Below are positions 25,931 through 34,725 of a stretch of 64,000 bases of DNA, one piece after another; the first letter of the stretch is position 1; the number at the start of each line of letters is the position of its first letter. Position numbers and translations under genes: made by a program. The notes beneath the pieces are model-generated. The model was not told where the DNA came from and did not search any database. It worked only from the letters and a program-made list of their open reading frames with translations. This DNA comes from Synechococcus sp. BIOS-U3-1 (GTDB lineage: Bacteria; Cyanobacteriota; Cyanobacteriia; PCC-6307; Cyanobiaceae), in NCBI RefSeq assembly GCF_014279975.1, contig NZ_CP047936.1, positions 868,001 through 932,000 on the forward strand, read 5' to 3'.

Positions 25931-26431
25931 TCATCCGTCAACCGTTCTTCCTCCGACGCACTGGCTGGAAATTGACCAGATGCCCCCTGCGGCCTTCAAC
26001 AAATCGCTGTTGTTTTTGAACACACTTCGCTGTTGTGCTGTTGTCCAATTCCAAAGCGCAGGTGCCAGTCCTGCAAAAAGAACCCGGTTGCTGTCTTGTG
26101 GTCGAGGTGATCGTCGATAGGGATTCCAGAGTTCCGTGTCTTTGAAGAAAATTGAAATGCCCTTGGAGCTTTGGGTGCCTTGCTGAAATGACCACCAAGG
26201 ATCCTTTCCTTGCTTTGGTTTGCCCGAGTGAAAAACTCCTAATACTTGGTTGTTCTGAAGCAGCTCTCCTTTGAGCGAACCTGTTGTTCGTTCAGTGAGT
26301 CGAATCTTTACCGAAGACGACTCTTCACTAGTTAGATCGCAGACCAAAGGTAATGGTGTCGTCACTGCCGGTGCTCCAGCACAGGCAAAATAGGGGATCA
26401 GAATTTTTCTGACGATGTCGCCTCTCCTCAT
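25931..26431 (-). CDS. Hypothetical exported protein
   Basis: A 166-residue protein with a likely signal peptide (MRRGDIVRKILIPYFACAGA, cleavage probably shortly after PAVTTP). The mature part is a hydrophilic protein with two Trp-rich segments (DPWWSFQQG, LWNWTTAQ). No family recognised. ATG 26431 was chosen because it gives the signal peptide; a start at 26509 is longer but lacks one. AT-richer than surrounding core genes. Confidence 0.6.
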   Translation of the reverse strand: MRRGDIVRKILIPYFACAGAPAVTTPLPLVCDLTSEESSSVKIRLTERTTGSLKGELLQNNQVLGVFHSGKPKQGKDPWWSFQQGTQSSKGISIFFKDTELWNPYRRSPRPQDSNRVLFAGLAPALWNWTTAQQRSVFKNNSDLLKAAGGIWSISSQCVGGRTVDG

Positions 26432-26519
26432 GTCTTGTCCTGACGCCTTTTGATGCTCAGCATCAATACAGGTGAAAGAGGGTTTACGGATTGAACCATC
26501 GATCTTCAACTCAAGCGAT

Positions 26520-26553
26520 CAAGGCCTGTCTTTGATCAACAGGCCTTGTTTTT
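26520..26553 (+). terminator. Strong intrinsic-type terminator on the plus strand
   Basis: Perfect 9-bp stem CAAGGCCTG (26520-26528) / CAGGCCTTG (26540-26548) followed by TTTTT. It points along the plus strand, although both flanking genes are on the minus strand; the last plus-strand gene, ychF, ended 670 bases earlier. Confidence 0.7.
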
Positions 26554-26589
26554 GAATCCAGTTCGGGCTGATGACGTTTTGCGTTGCAA

Positions 26590-27159
26590 TTAGCCGACGA
26601 ATGAATGCGGCTTGGCAATTCCTGATGATTTACTTCCTTTTAGGAATGCGATCATCGTGTCAGCATCAGAGGATTGAAAAGGATCTGTAGGACAGTTGTC
26701 TGAGAACTCAGGCTCAATAAACATTTTTTCAATGACCATGTCATTGACGATCATTGAATAACGCCAGGAACGCATTCCAAATCCCAGATTTGACTTTTCA
26801 ACGAGCATTCCCATCTTTCTGGTGAACTCACCGTTGCCGTCAGGAAGCATGAAAATATTCTTGGTCCCAAGGTGCTTGCTCCATTGGAACATCACAAATG
26901 CATCATTCACTGAAAGGCAGATGATCTGATCAACACCGTGGCTTTTGAATTCGTCAAAGAGTTCGTCATAGCGCGGAAGATGGTTGGATGAGCAGGTTGG
27001 TGTGAACGCTCCAGGAAGTGCAAAAAGTGCAACTTTTTTGCCGCCAAAAATGTCTTTGCTGCTTAGCTCCTGCCATCGGAATGGATTATCTCCTGCGATG
27101 GATTCGTCTCGGACCCGTGTCTGAAATGTGGCGTCAGGAACGTGGGTTGGGTTTGACAT
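26590..27159 (-). CDS. Peroxiredoxin, Prx5/type II family
   Basis: Thiol peroxidase reducing H2O2 and alkyl peroxides. 189 residues with the peroxidatic motif [12 protein letters not shown] (Cys56), [12 protein letters not shown] and the conserved [11 protein letters not shown] strand; a second Cys (DNCPTDP) near the C-terminus may act as resolving residue. ATG 27159 (MSNPTHVPD) preferred over an upstream Met. Likely electron donors present in this window are trxA or NTRC. Located in an AT-richer segment. Confidence 0.93.
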   Translation of the reverse strand: MSNPTHVPDATFQTRVRDESIAGDNPFRWQELSSKDIFGGKKVALFALPGAFTPTCSSNHLPRYDELFDEFKSHGVDQIICLSVNDAFVMFQWSKHLGTKNIFMLPDGNGEFTRKMGMLVEKSNLGFGMRSWRYSMIVNDMVIEKMFIEPEFSDNCPTDPFQSSDADTMIAFLKGSKSSGIAKPHSFVG

Positions 27160-27370
27160 GTTTGGGTGCAGCAGGTGTGGCAACTTCCCTCACGGTTTAA
27201 TCATTCCGCTTCGCTCTGGAATGAGTATTTATTCTTAGGCCGTTAAGGCCTCGGCTTGGTTGCTCTGAATCTCAAAATGAGTGATGTGTGTGAATTTTGT
27301 GAGCAGCGGTTGAGCTTCCTCTGAGTACTGATGTGTTGTTGTTTGGGGTGTGTCAGTGTGGTGAATCGGT

Positions 27371-27769
27371 TCAGATGGCGTCGATCGCCTCCATGGCGGG
27401 AATGAACTGTGGGCTGTTCTGATCAAAGCCATTGCAGCTCTCGTTCATGGCTTCACTGGTCAGTGCGACAACCCGAATGGCTTGGGGTGATTGCAGCCAT
27501 TCAGCTTGTTCCTCCAATCCCTTGTTTTTGATCCAGGTGTTCAGAATGTTCTGAGCTCTGTCTTTGCTGTAGCCGGCGTGCAGGACTTTGCATTCGGCAA
27601 AGGCAGCCATGGCAGCCATGGCGTGGCGTGTTTCTGTCTCGTTGGCGAGCAGTGGTGGTTGCAGTACTCCCAGAAGTGCGCTGAGCATCAACGCTGAGCG
27701 ACAGCCAAGCTGCCAGCTTCGCGAATGGCCTTGCAGGAACCCAAAGCTGGCGTTGACAGCGATTGCCAT
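27371..27769 (-). CDS. Hypothetical exported protein
   Basis: A 132-residue protein with a long N-terminal signal (LGCRSALMLSALLGVLQPPL, cleavage near LLA-NE), then a small helical domain with three Cys (AECKVLHAGY, NESCNGF). Marine cyanobacteria carry many such short secreted proteins; function unknown. Divergent from the SemiSWEET gene by 57 bases. An internal start could shorten the signal peptide. Confidence 0.65.
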   Translation of the reverse strand: MAIAVNASFGFLQGHSRSWQLGCRSALMLSALLGVLQPPLLANETETRHAMAAMAAFAECKVLHAGYSKDRAQNILNTWIKNKGLEEQAEWLQSPQAIRVVALTSEAMNESCNGFDQNSPQFIPAMEAIDAI

Positions 27770-27826
27770 GACTGCAGCAAGACTGGCGGCAGTTTATGGA
27801 GTGATTCCGCTCCAGTGACGTTCACG

Positions 27827-28096
27827 ATGGATGTGGATTCAATCGGCTACCTGGCGGCGGCGCTGACCACCTTGAGTTTCTTCCCACAGGCGATCAAGAC
27901 ATTGCGCAGCGATGACACGCGCTCTATTTCTCTTTCGATGTACGGCCTGTTCACCAGCGGCGTTGCCATTTGGGCGGTGTTTGGTCTGCTCAGTGGGAAT
28001 GGGCCAGTGATCCTTGCCAACGGCTTCACTTTGATCCCAGCATCATTCGTGCTTCAGAAGAAGATTCGCCATCGCCTGAAGGGTGGCGAGCGTTAA
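27827..28096 (+). CDS. SemiSWEET-type PQ-loop small transporter
   Basis: An 89-residue, three-helix membrane protein with the signature SFFPQAIKTLRSDDTRSISL (Pro20-Gln21) and a second helix FTSGVAIWAVFGLL. SemiSWEETs form dimers and move mono- or disaccharides across membranes. ATG 27827 starts just before the first helix. The stop overlaps the end of the convergent Coq4-like gene by 4 bases. Confidence 0.88.
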   Translation: MDVDSIGYLAAALTTLSFFPQAIKTLRSDDTRSISLSMYGLFTSGVAIWAVFGLLSGNGPVILANGFTLIPASFVLQKKIRHRLKGGER

Positions 28097-28770
28097 TACT
28101 CAGCCCCAAACTCGCCGCCCACAGCGGGTTTGACCCCCAGCTCGTCGCGCCACTGATGGAGTGGTTTCTCCCAACCTTCCTCCCAGCGCTGCAGCACAAG
28201 AGGCGTCGCCTCGAGGCCGATGCGGCTGCCCACAGCGATCGATCGGCTGATCTTCTCAAACTCCTCCGGCTGGAAACGAAATGCGCGGAATCCAGCCAGT
28301 GTGTTCAGCAGAACGTAAGCCGGAAAACCGATCTGAGTTGCGGTGATCGACAGCACTCCCGACTCACCAGCCGGTTCGGTATTGAAGCCTCCGATTACGT
28401 GATGTAGATCATGGGTTGAGGCGATTCGTTGTGTCAGCCAGAGCGCTTCAGTGCTGGTATCTCTTGGCCGGAAAAAATCCGCGTCGTAGTTCAGTCGCCG
28501 GATCATTCCCGCATAAGCCCGACCCAGTGTTCCCTCCGGCAGTTTCTCTAAAGCCGGAATATCAGGTTGGAAGGGTGGATAACGCTGCTCCACCATGTCT
28601 TTGCCACCGGGCAATGCCTTAAAACGTTGCAGGCAGACCGTCATGGCCTCGCTGTCGATGAAGTTGTCGACTAGGTCACCGACGCTGCTGAGGCCGCCGT
28701 TGGTTTTGGCAAGTTCACGCAGGACGGAAAGATTTTTAACGGAGCGAAGCAATTCGCGGGCTCGGGACAT
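28093..28770 (-). CDS. Coq4-like protein
   Basis: A 225-residue member of the Coq4 family, which in ubiquinone makers organises or catalyses C1 decarboxylation/hydroxylation of the ring. The zinc motif HDxxH-x11-E is intact: His120, Asp121, His124 and Glu136 in THDLHHVIGGFNTEPAGE. Cyanobacteria make plastoquinone and not ubiquinone, so its role here is open. Its start overlaps the end of the upstream MFS gene by 35 bases, implying co-expression. Confidence 0.85.
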   Translation of the reverse strand: MSRARELLRSVKNLSVLRELAKTNGGLSSVGDLVDNFIDSEAMTVCLQRFKALPGGKDMVEQRYPPFQPDIPALEKLPEGTLGRAYAGMIRRLNYDADFFRPRDTSTEALWLTQRIASTHDLHHVIGGFNTEPAGESGVLSITATQIGFPAYVLLNTLAGFRAFRFQPEEFEKISRSIAVGSRIGLEATPLVLQRWEEGWEKPLHQWRDELGVKPAVGGEFGAEY

Positions 28771-30055
28771 CCTCGTCGCTCTCCAAGGGTGTTGCTTGTA
28801 GACCTGCTGTATAGCGAGGTCGCACTGTTTTGAGCAGTGGCATCACGGCCAGGCAGATCACAGCCATCAGCAACCAGAGCTGCACACCGTGACCTTGCTG
28901 GTCAAGCAAAGCTCCTGCGACCAAGGGAGCGCCTGTGGCACTGATGGCGAAACATTGGGAGAAAAGAGCCATGGACAGCCCTCTGTGTTTCAGAGGGGTT
29001 TCTTCGACCATGGCTTCGGCGGCACTAGGAAGGAAAGCCGCTTCTCCGAAGGCCAATGGCACCATGGCTAGAGAGATCAGGATCATTCCCCCGCTCCAGA
29101 GCGCGGAGCTGGCCAGAAGAAGGCTTCCGACCACAAAGCCCGTCAGTCCCATTCCTAGACCGAAGCGCAAGCTGCGCTTGGCAACCCAGTTACCGACAGG
29201 CCACTGCAAGACGACCAGTAGAGCTAGCTGTAAAGCGATGAGTGCACCGCTTCCGGCTTCGCTCACTGCTGGACGCGACAGTCCTCCGCGCACCAGATCC
29301 AGAGGCAGGGCGCTCTGCCTCAGTGCAATCATCCCTGTGGCAACGATGCTGATTGCTAAAACAGGCAGGAGCGGCGTCAGCCAGCGCCATCCGTCTGCTG
29401 CAGGAGCCCTCGCTGTGGATTGATCTTCACCGGATTCGTCGAGATGCAACAGGGCTGCTCGCCCATCGGGTAGAGGACGCCAGTTCAGCACCAGCAACAT
29501 GACAACAACGGCCACAGCTTCCACCAAATAAATGGCGCGGATCAGGCCAAGAGCTGTCACGACGGCCCCGATCAGCGCGCCCGAGGCGACACCCAGTGCA
29601 TCAGCGCTGCGCGCTAGTGCATAACCGCGGCTGGATTTGAAGCCCGCACAGCTGAGTGGAACAGCCAGCTCAATAGCTGGGAAGTACAACCCTGCAGCTA
29701 AACCGATCAGCAGTTGACCCGTGAGATAACCCCCAAAACCTTGAGCTTGCAAGAGGATGAAATCGGCGATGAAGGCCAGTACTGCCGCAGCACGTACCGG
29801 CCAGGAGCAGCAGAGGCCCCGATCGAGCAAGACGCCGCTCAGTAGGCGTGCAGCTGTTCCAATCAGGGCTGCAGCTGCCAGTCCCTGCCCTACTTGAGTC
29901 GCCGTAAAGCTGGCTTGATGGAACACGATTGGCGTCATGTAAATGACTCCACCCGCTCCCAGCGAAGCCAGAAGCCTGATTGAAGCCACTTCCTGCAAAG
30001 GTGCGGGAAACTGGTTCCACCAATGAACTGGCCTAGGCCTTGCGAAGACGCTCAA
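28736..30055 (-). CDS. Major facilitator superfamily transporter
   Basis: About 440 residues with 11-12 hydrophobic segments, including GAGGVIYMTPIVFHQASF at the first helix and the MFS loop motifs GTAARLLSGVLLDRG and SRGYALARSADALG. Drug- or metabolite-type MFS exporter; substrate unknown. The start is uncertain: TTG 30055 gives a sensible N-terminus but lies inside the 5' end of the divergent hydrolase; longer starts extend deeper. Its 3' end overlaps the Coq4-like gene. Confidence 0.87.
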   Translation of the reverse strand: MSVFARPRPVHWWNQFPAPLQEVASIRLLASLGAGGVIYMTPIVFHQASFTATQVGQGLAAAALIGTAARLLSGVLLDRGLCCSWPVRAAAVLAFIADFILLQAQGFGGYLTGQLLIGLAAGLYFPAIELAVPLSCAGFKSSRGYALARSADALGVASGALIGAVVTALGLIRAIYLVEAVAVVVMLLVLNWRPLPDGRAALLHLDESGEDQSTARAPAADGWRWLTPLLPVLAISIVATGMIALRQSALPLDLVRGGLSRPAVSEAGSGALIALQLALLVVLQWPVGNWVAKRSLRFGLGMGLTGFVVGSLLLASSALWSGGMILISLAMVPLAFGEAAFLPSAAEAMVEETPLKHRGLSMALFSQCFAISATGAPLVAGALLDQQGHGVQLWLLMAVICLAVMPLLKTVRPRYTAGLQATPLESDEDVPSPRIASLR

Positions 30056-31644
30056 CAGGACAACGGTTAGCCGTAGGAATGGTGTGCAGTCTGATGCTCG
30101 GTGCCCTGTCACCGCGACCAGCGCGTACAGCCTCCGAGTTGGTTGTTCGTTTGGATGGGATGGATCTTCCCTTCTCAATCAATGATTTGGGCGGATGGCT
30201 TCGTGGTGAAGAACGAAGCTCATCGGAGCTCAGTGTGTGGCTGAATTTGCTCGAGGAGGACAGCCGTCAGGGAGTGGTTGAACTGCTCAAGGCACCGCTG
30301 ATCAATGACCGCAGCATGGCTCGCCAGATTCTCAACAGCTGGGCTGGTCGACGTTTGCTTGATCAGGTCAGTGATCTGGTGCTTGTTGATGAGGATGCAA
30401 CAGGGAAAACCGTTCAGGTGACACTCGAGTCATTACTCGACAAACGCGCACAGGTGACGACACTGGATCTGCTTGAGGCACTGCCAGCGAAGCGCGTACG
30501 CCTCGATCTTGATGCTCTGCTCCCCGTTGCCAGCAGCTGGCGGCGTCAGCTGCAACGGCAGCAGGCTCTGGTTAAGACACTCAATCAACTTCCGGTGTCA
30601 TCCCTCACTCAGAGGCAGGATCCGGCCTCTGACGCTGAGGCCGCCTCAGATCAAGCGCTTCAGCGATTGACGTTGCCTGTTGGACATCGAGATCAGCCGC
30701 TGCAGATTCAGCTGTGGCAACCGCTGATTGAAAACGGTCACGAGCGCAGTCATTGGCTGGTGCTGATGCCAGGTTTGGGCGGTAGTCCTGATCATTTTCG
30801 CTGGCTGGGACGAGCCCTTAGTCGTCAGGGATGGCCGGTTCTTGTCCTTGAGCATCCAGGAAGTGATGCGCTGGCCATGCAGGCTCTTCTGGAGGGGCGT
30901 CGTCCGCCGCCGGGTGCTGAGGTGTTGCCCGATCGCCTGCGAGATCTGGATGCGGTGCTGGCTGCTCGTCAAAGAGGGGTTTTTGAGCTTCCTGGGACCC
31001 GCCTGGTGCTCGGTGGACATTCCCTGGGTGCATTGACCGCGCTTCTCGCGGCTGGTGCTGGGCCGGAGGCAGGTCTTGGGCGACGCTGCGGACAGGATCT
31101 TGATGACCTTCCCCTCAGCAATCTGTCGCGACTTCTGCAGTGTCAGATCGAAGACGTCCCCCTTCCCGCCGTGCGTCCCCCCCAGGCGTTGGCCGCGGTC
31201 GTGGGTCTCAACAGTTTTGGCAGCCTGCTCTGGCCGCGGCGGATTCCCCTGCCGGGGGATGTTGCTGTGTTTTTGAGCGGCGGAACACTCGATTTGATCA
31301 CCCCTCCGCTGAGTGAGCAGCTGGGACTTCTCCGGTCATTGCCAGCCAATCCTGCAACCCGGGCTGTGCTTGTAGAAGGAGCCAGCCATTTCTCCCCGGT
31401 GCGCGTGGAGGGGCAAAGCGGCGCTGGACAGGGAGATGATGTTTTCCAGCTCGGCGAAGAACTGGTTGGAGTTCAGCCTCTGCGGGTTCAGGCCCAGTTA
31501 GAGAGAGAAATCGTGCGCTTTCTTTTGGATCTGGAGCGTGGTCGTGTGTCGGGTTCCGTGCAGGGTGGTGTTGAGCACCTGCAAGTAGGAGATCTCCATT
31601 TGCACCGTCTGGATCAGGCTGGCGCATCCCGCTTATTGGATTGA
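30040..31644 (+). CDS. Exported alpha/beta hydrolase with DUF1400-like N-terminal region
   Basis: A 534-residue secreted protein: signal peptide from TTG 30040 (RRRSTGQRLAVGMVCSLMLG, cleavage near ARTA-SE), an N-terminal helical region of about 180 residues resembling the cyanobacterial DUF1400 lipoprotein-hydrolase layout (ELVVRLDGMDLPFSIND), then an alpha/beta hydrolase domain with LMPGLGGSPDHF, nucleophile elbow GGHSLGAL and a late GASHFSP His. Likely a periplasmic or lipid-surface esterase; substrate unknown. ATG 30079 is an alternative start that shortens the signal. Confidence 0.82.
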   Translation: MRRRSTGQRLAVGMVCSLMLGALSPRPARTASELVVRLDGMDLPFSINDLGGWLRGEERSSSELSVWLNLLEEDSRQGVVELLKAPLINDRSMARQILNSWAGRRLLDQVSDLVLVDEDATGKTVQVTLESLLDKRAQVTTLDLLEALPAKRVRLDLDALLPVASSWRRQLQRQQALVKTLNQLPVSSLTQRQDPASDAEAASDQALQRLTLPVGHRDQPLQIQLWQPLIENGHERSHWLVLMPGLGGSPDHFRWLGRALSRQGWPVLVLEHPGSDALAMQALLEGRRPPPGAEVLPDRLRDLDAVLAARQRGVFELPGTRLVLGGHSLGALTALLAAGAGPEAGLGRRCGQDLDDLPLSNLSRLLQCQIEDVPLPAVRPPQALAAVVGLNSFGSLLWPRRIPLPGDVAVFLSGGTLDLITPPLSEQLGLLRSLPANPATRAVLVEGASHFSPVRVEGQSGAGQGDDVFQLGEELVGVQPLRVQAQLEREIVRFLLDLERGRVSGSVQGGVEHLQVGDLHLHRLDQAGASRLLD

Positions 31645-31678
31645 TTCGCAAGCCTGAAGATGGCCTCACTCCTTCAGG

Positions 31679-32698
31679 TCAGTAACGAACTCTTGGATCC
31701 AGAAGGGCGACGAGAAGATCGACCGCAACACTGATGAGTACGACTAGAGCGGCAACCACCACCACAATCCCCTGCACCACTGGGTAGTCGCGCTGGTTGA
31801 TGCTTTCTTGCAAGCGCAGTGCGATGCCCGGCCAGGAGAAGGTCACCTCAATGAGGAGTGCACCTCCAATCAGAGAGGCGACGGTGATTCCGGCAATCGT
31901 CAACACCGGCAGAAGTGCATTGGGCATTGCGTGACGAAGAATCACCTGTGTTTCACTCAGTCCCCTGCTTCTGGCGGCCTCCACATAATCCGAGCGAAGA
32001 CTGCGATTGAGATTCAGCCGCAGGGCATTGGTGAAGACACCGCTCAGGAGTAGTCCAAGGGTGCAAGCGGGAAGAACCAGATGCCGCAGAGTGCCCTGAA
32101 GCGCTGCCCAGTTACCGCTGATGACGCTGTCGGCGATCAAAAAGCCGCTGCCATCGGGCGCCATCATGCCTGGGGGGAAACGACCTCCAACAGGCAGCCA
32201 GCCCAGGGTTACGGCAAACAAAAGCTGGGCCAGCATCGCGACCCAGAAGGGAGGTAATGCGTAGGTGCCGATGCCGTAAAAGCGTCCTGCCAGATCAACC
32301 TTTCCCTCTGGTCGGGCAATCGCTGTGAAGCCAACCGCCAACCCTGTCACCGCTGCTATCAGCAGAGCGGTGACGCTTAATTCCAGACTGGCCGGCAGTG
32401 CCTGTCGGATGATTCGACTCACGGGTTCCTGATTGATCAGCGCCTGGCCCAGATCGCCATGCAGCAGTCCACCGAGGAAATCCAAGTATTGCTGCGCCAG
32501 TGATTGATCTAACCCCAAACGCGCCCTGAGTGCGGCCTTGGCTGCTTCCGGAGCTCGGCTTCCGAGTACGGCGTCCACGGGGTCGCCAGGAGCCACCCGC
32601 AACAGCAGAAATACAAGAGTCGCGATCAGCCAGAGCATCACTGGAGCTAGGGCCAGTCGCGTCCCTGTGTAGCGAAGCAACTCCCGACTTCGTCCCAT
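31679..32698 (-). CDS. Peptide/nickel-type ABC transporter permease (DppB-like)
   Basis: A 339-residue inner-membrane permease of the DppB/OppB class, about six membrane segments, with the ABC-interacting loop EAARSRGLSETQVILRHAMP. It would pair with a DppC-type permease and two ATPases, none of which is adjacent. It shares one base with the upstream substrate-binding protein gene, so both are in one operon. The downstream 35 bases reach the convergent hydrolase gene. Confidence 0.93.
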   Translation of the reverse strand: MGRSRELLRYTGTRLALAPVMLWLIATLVFLLLRVAPGDPVDAVLGSRAPEAAKAALRARLGLDQSLAQQYLDFLGGLLHGDLGQALINQEPVSRIIRQALPASLELSVTALLIAAVTGLAVGFTAIARPEGKVDLAGRFYGIGTYALPPFWVAMLAQLLFAVTLGWLPVGGRFPPGMMAPDGSGFLIADSVISGNWAALQGTLRHLVLPACTLGLLLSGVFTNALRLNLNRSLRSDYVEAARSRGLSETQVILRHAMPNALLPVLTIAGITVASLIGGALLIEVTFSWPGIALRLQESINQRDYPVVQGIVVVVAALVVLISVAVDLLVALLDPRVRY

Positions 32699-34311
32699 CA
32701 GCGCACCTCCTTCAATCGGGCCAAAATCAACTGACCGTTGCCATCGAACTCAGGGGTGGCCACTGCGTTACTGCTCCAAGCCCTGGGCGTCACCAGCCAG
32801 ACCGGGATATAAGCAGCACCTTCAGCGGCCAGCTGTTCCACATTCTCCAGATCGCGCTGTCGAGCATCCCCTCGGCTGCGGTCTGACTGCAGCAGTGTCC
32901 TTTCAAGCCCTGGCGCAGTCCAGAAGCTGCCGCTGATGGCGGCTTCCCCACGTTTGCAAATCGATCCCTGCGAGTCCTTGCAGCTGAGCAGAGGCGCCAG
33001 GTAGGCCTCTGGGTCTGGATAGGCGCCCCGCCAGTCGAGCATCACGGCCTGGAAAGCTCCCTCACCCAGCTGTCGGTACACAGTCGTTGATTCCACGCCA
33101 TCGAGTTTGAGGGAAAGACAATCGGACAGGTCGCGTTGGACCTGGGCTTGCCAGGTGAGTGCCATCAGACGGTCCGCGGGCACATTCGATCGGTAAGTGA
33201 AGGGCAGATTGAAGACCTTTCCGTTGCAGTAGCCCGCCTCAATGAAAAGGTTCCTTGCCCGAGCGGCATCGTGACGTGGCCAGGGTTTGAGATCCCCTCC
33301 CGGCAGGCCTGGTGGAACCAGTGAACGAAGCGGGGGGCGCAATCCGTGGCTGACCCTCTTGTTGATCAGCTCTCTGTCGAGACTCAGTGCCAGAGCCTGA
33401 CGCAGAACTGGATTCTGAAGTGGTGGAGTATTGCTCAGCAGCGTGATGTAACCGATCACCAGTGCGGGACCTTGTCCTTCCCGCAGGCGTCCCTCCGCCG
33501 CCATGCGATTCAGCGCAAGGCGCTGATCTTCGTCGATGGAGTCAGAGAGCAGAACATCCACTTCGCCGCTTCGCATCGCACCAAACAGAGCGGTGGAATT
33601 GCTGAGATAAATCAGGTCAAGGCCCTTGTTGCTGGGTGAGGGCCCCCAGTACTGCTTGAAGGGCTCAAGGCGTTGCTGAACTGCTCGGAAGCTGGTCAGC
33701 TTGTAGGGGCCCGTTCCAATGAAACGCTCGTTGAGAAATCGATCCTGATGATCCTGGTAGGCCCTCGGTGATACAGGAGTCAGGTTGGTGGCGGTGAGCA
33801 GATTCTCAAGTGAGCTTGAAGGGCGGCTCAAGCGCAGTCGTAATCGATACGCCTCGGGTGCCTCAACGGCAGTGATGCGATCTCCGACCACGTAACTGAG
33901 AGTCCCGATCTCCAGAAAACGGCGCAGGCTGAAGGCCATCGCCTCAGCATCAAAGCGAGTGCCGTCATGGAAGAGCACGTCCTCACGTAGGGGGATCGTC
34001 ACGGTGAGGCCGCCGTCGCTGATTTCCGGTAGCCCCGACGCCAACGCCGGCGTTAACTCTCCTTCAGCAGTTCTCTTGTAGAGGGTGTCTCCAAGAGCAC
34101 TGAGTAATTGCAGGGCGCCGAATGTGCTGGCCTGAGCCGGGTCTAATGAGGTGATGCGGCCTGCACTGGCCACCGTGATCCGATTACTTGGTCTGCCTGG
34201 CTGACAGGCGTTCTGGCTGACGCATAGAGCTAGGACTGTGCTGAGCGGCAGCAGCTGTTTGCAATGCCGTCTCACAGAGGCCAGGGGTGACTGTCTGGGT
34301 TGCTTGATCAC
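32698..34311 (-). CDS. ABC transporter substrate-binding protein, peptide/nickel family (SBP_bac_5)
   Basis: A 537-residue extracytoplasmic solute receptor. N-terminal signal with a Cys after a hydrophobic run (LPLSTVLALCVSQNAC) may be a lipid anchor, although the lipobox is atypical. Family features: ITSLDPAQAS, LREDVLFHDGTRFDAEAMAFSLRR, FIGTGPYKL and NPVLRQALALSLDRE. Ligand (oligopeptide or other) unknown. One-base overlap with the permease gene shows co-transcription. Confidence 0.93.
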   Translation of the reverse strand: MIKQPRQSPLASVRRHCKQLLPLSTVLALCVSQNACQPGRPSNRITVASAGRITSLDPAQASTFGALQLLSALGDTLYKRTAEGELTPALASGLPEISDGGLTVTIPLREDVLFHDGTRFDAEAMAFSLRRFLEIGTLSYVVGDRITAVEAPEAYRLRLRLSRPSSSLENLLTATNLTPVSPRAYQDHQDRFLNERFIGTGPYKLTSFRAVQQRLEPFKQYWGPSPSNKGLDLIYLSNSTALFGAMRSGEVDVLLSDSIDEDQRLALNRMAAEGRLREGQGPALVIGYITLLSNTPPLQNPVLRQALALSLDRELINKRVSHGLRPPLRSLVPPGLPGGDLKPWPRHDAARARNLFIEAGYCNGKVFNLPFTYRSNVPADRLMALTWQAQVQRDLSDCLSLKLDGVESTTVYRQLGEGAFQAVMLDWRGAYPDPEAYLAPLLSCKDSQGSICKRGEAAISGSFWTAPGLERTLLQSDRSRGDARQRDLENVEQLAAEGAAYIPVWLVTPRAWSSNAVATPEFDGNGQLILARLKEVR

Positions 34312-34351
34312 GCCACTGGAGTCAGACGCAGCTATTCAAATGCCCTGCGTC

Positions 34352-34531
34352 TTAATCGTGACCTGCGGCTGGAGTGATCTGGTTGAGAGGGACCTCGAAG
34401 ACTGGCGAACCCTGGGGCTTCAGCGGCCATTGGCGAACCCAGCAGCGATCGTGGTCGCCATCAATGCCGATGACCTGAAACAGGCCTGCATCAGTACGCA
34501 AGGTGATGCAGTCCCCCTGATGGAGCTTCAT
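34352..34531 (-). CDS. Small conserved-looking hypothetical protein
   Basis: A 59-residue, beta-rich protein (MKLHQGDCITLRTDAGLFQV, then DGDHDRCWVRQWPL and PVFEVPLNQITPAA), probably a small SH3-like barrel. Similar short proteins occur widely in cyanobacteria, but no function is known to me. ATG 34531 is chosen; an in-frame Met at 34594 would add a low-complexity head. It lies 40 bases upstream of the ABC receptor gene on the same strand. Confidence 0.65.
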   Translation of the reverse strand: MKLHQGDCITLRTDAGLFQVIGIDGDHDRCWVRQWPLKPQGSPVFEVPLNQITPAAGHD

Positions 34532-34725
34532 GACGGATCGAGATTCCGACTGGGTGCAGCGTTGCCCGTTAAGTACAGAGAGATCGTTCGGCATGAACGT
34601 TTTGCAGCATGAATTCGCGAATGCGAACCCAGGCTGTGATAGTTCTTACAACTCTGCCTCATCCAGGGGTGCGTTTGCCAGGGGTTGCGAAAATCCGTTG
34701 ATCTGCCAACAAGCTCTTGGGCTGT

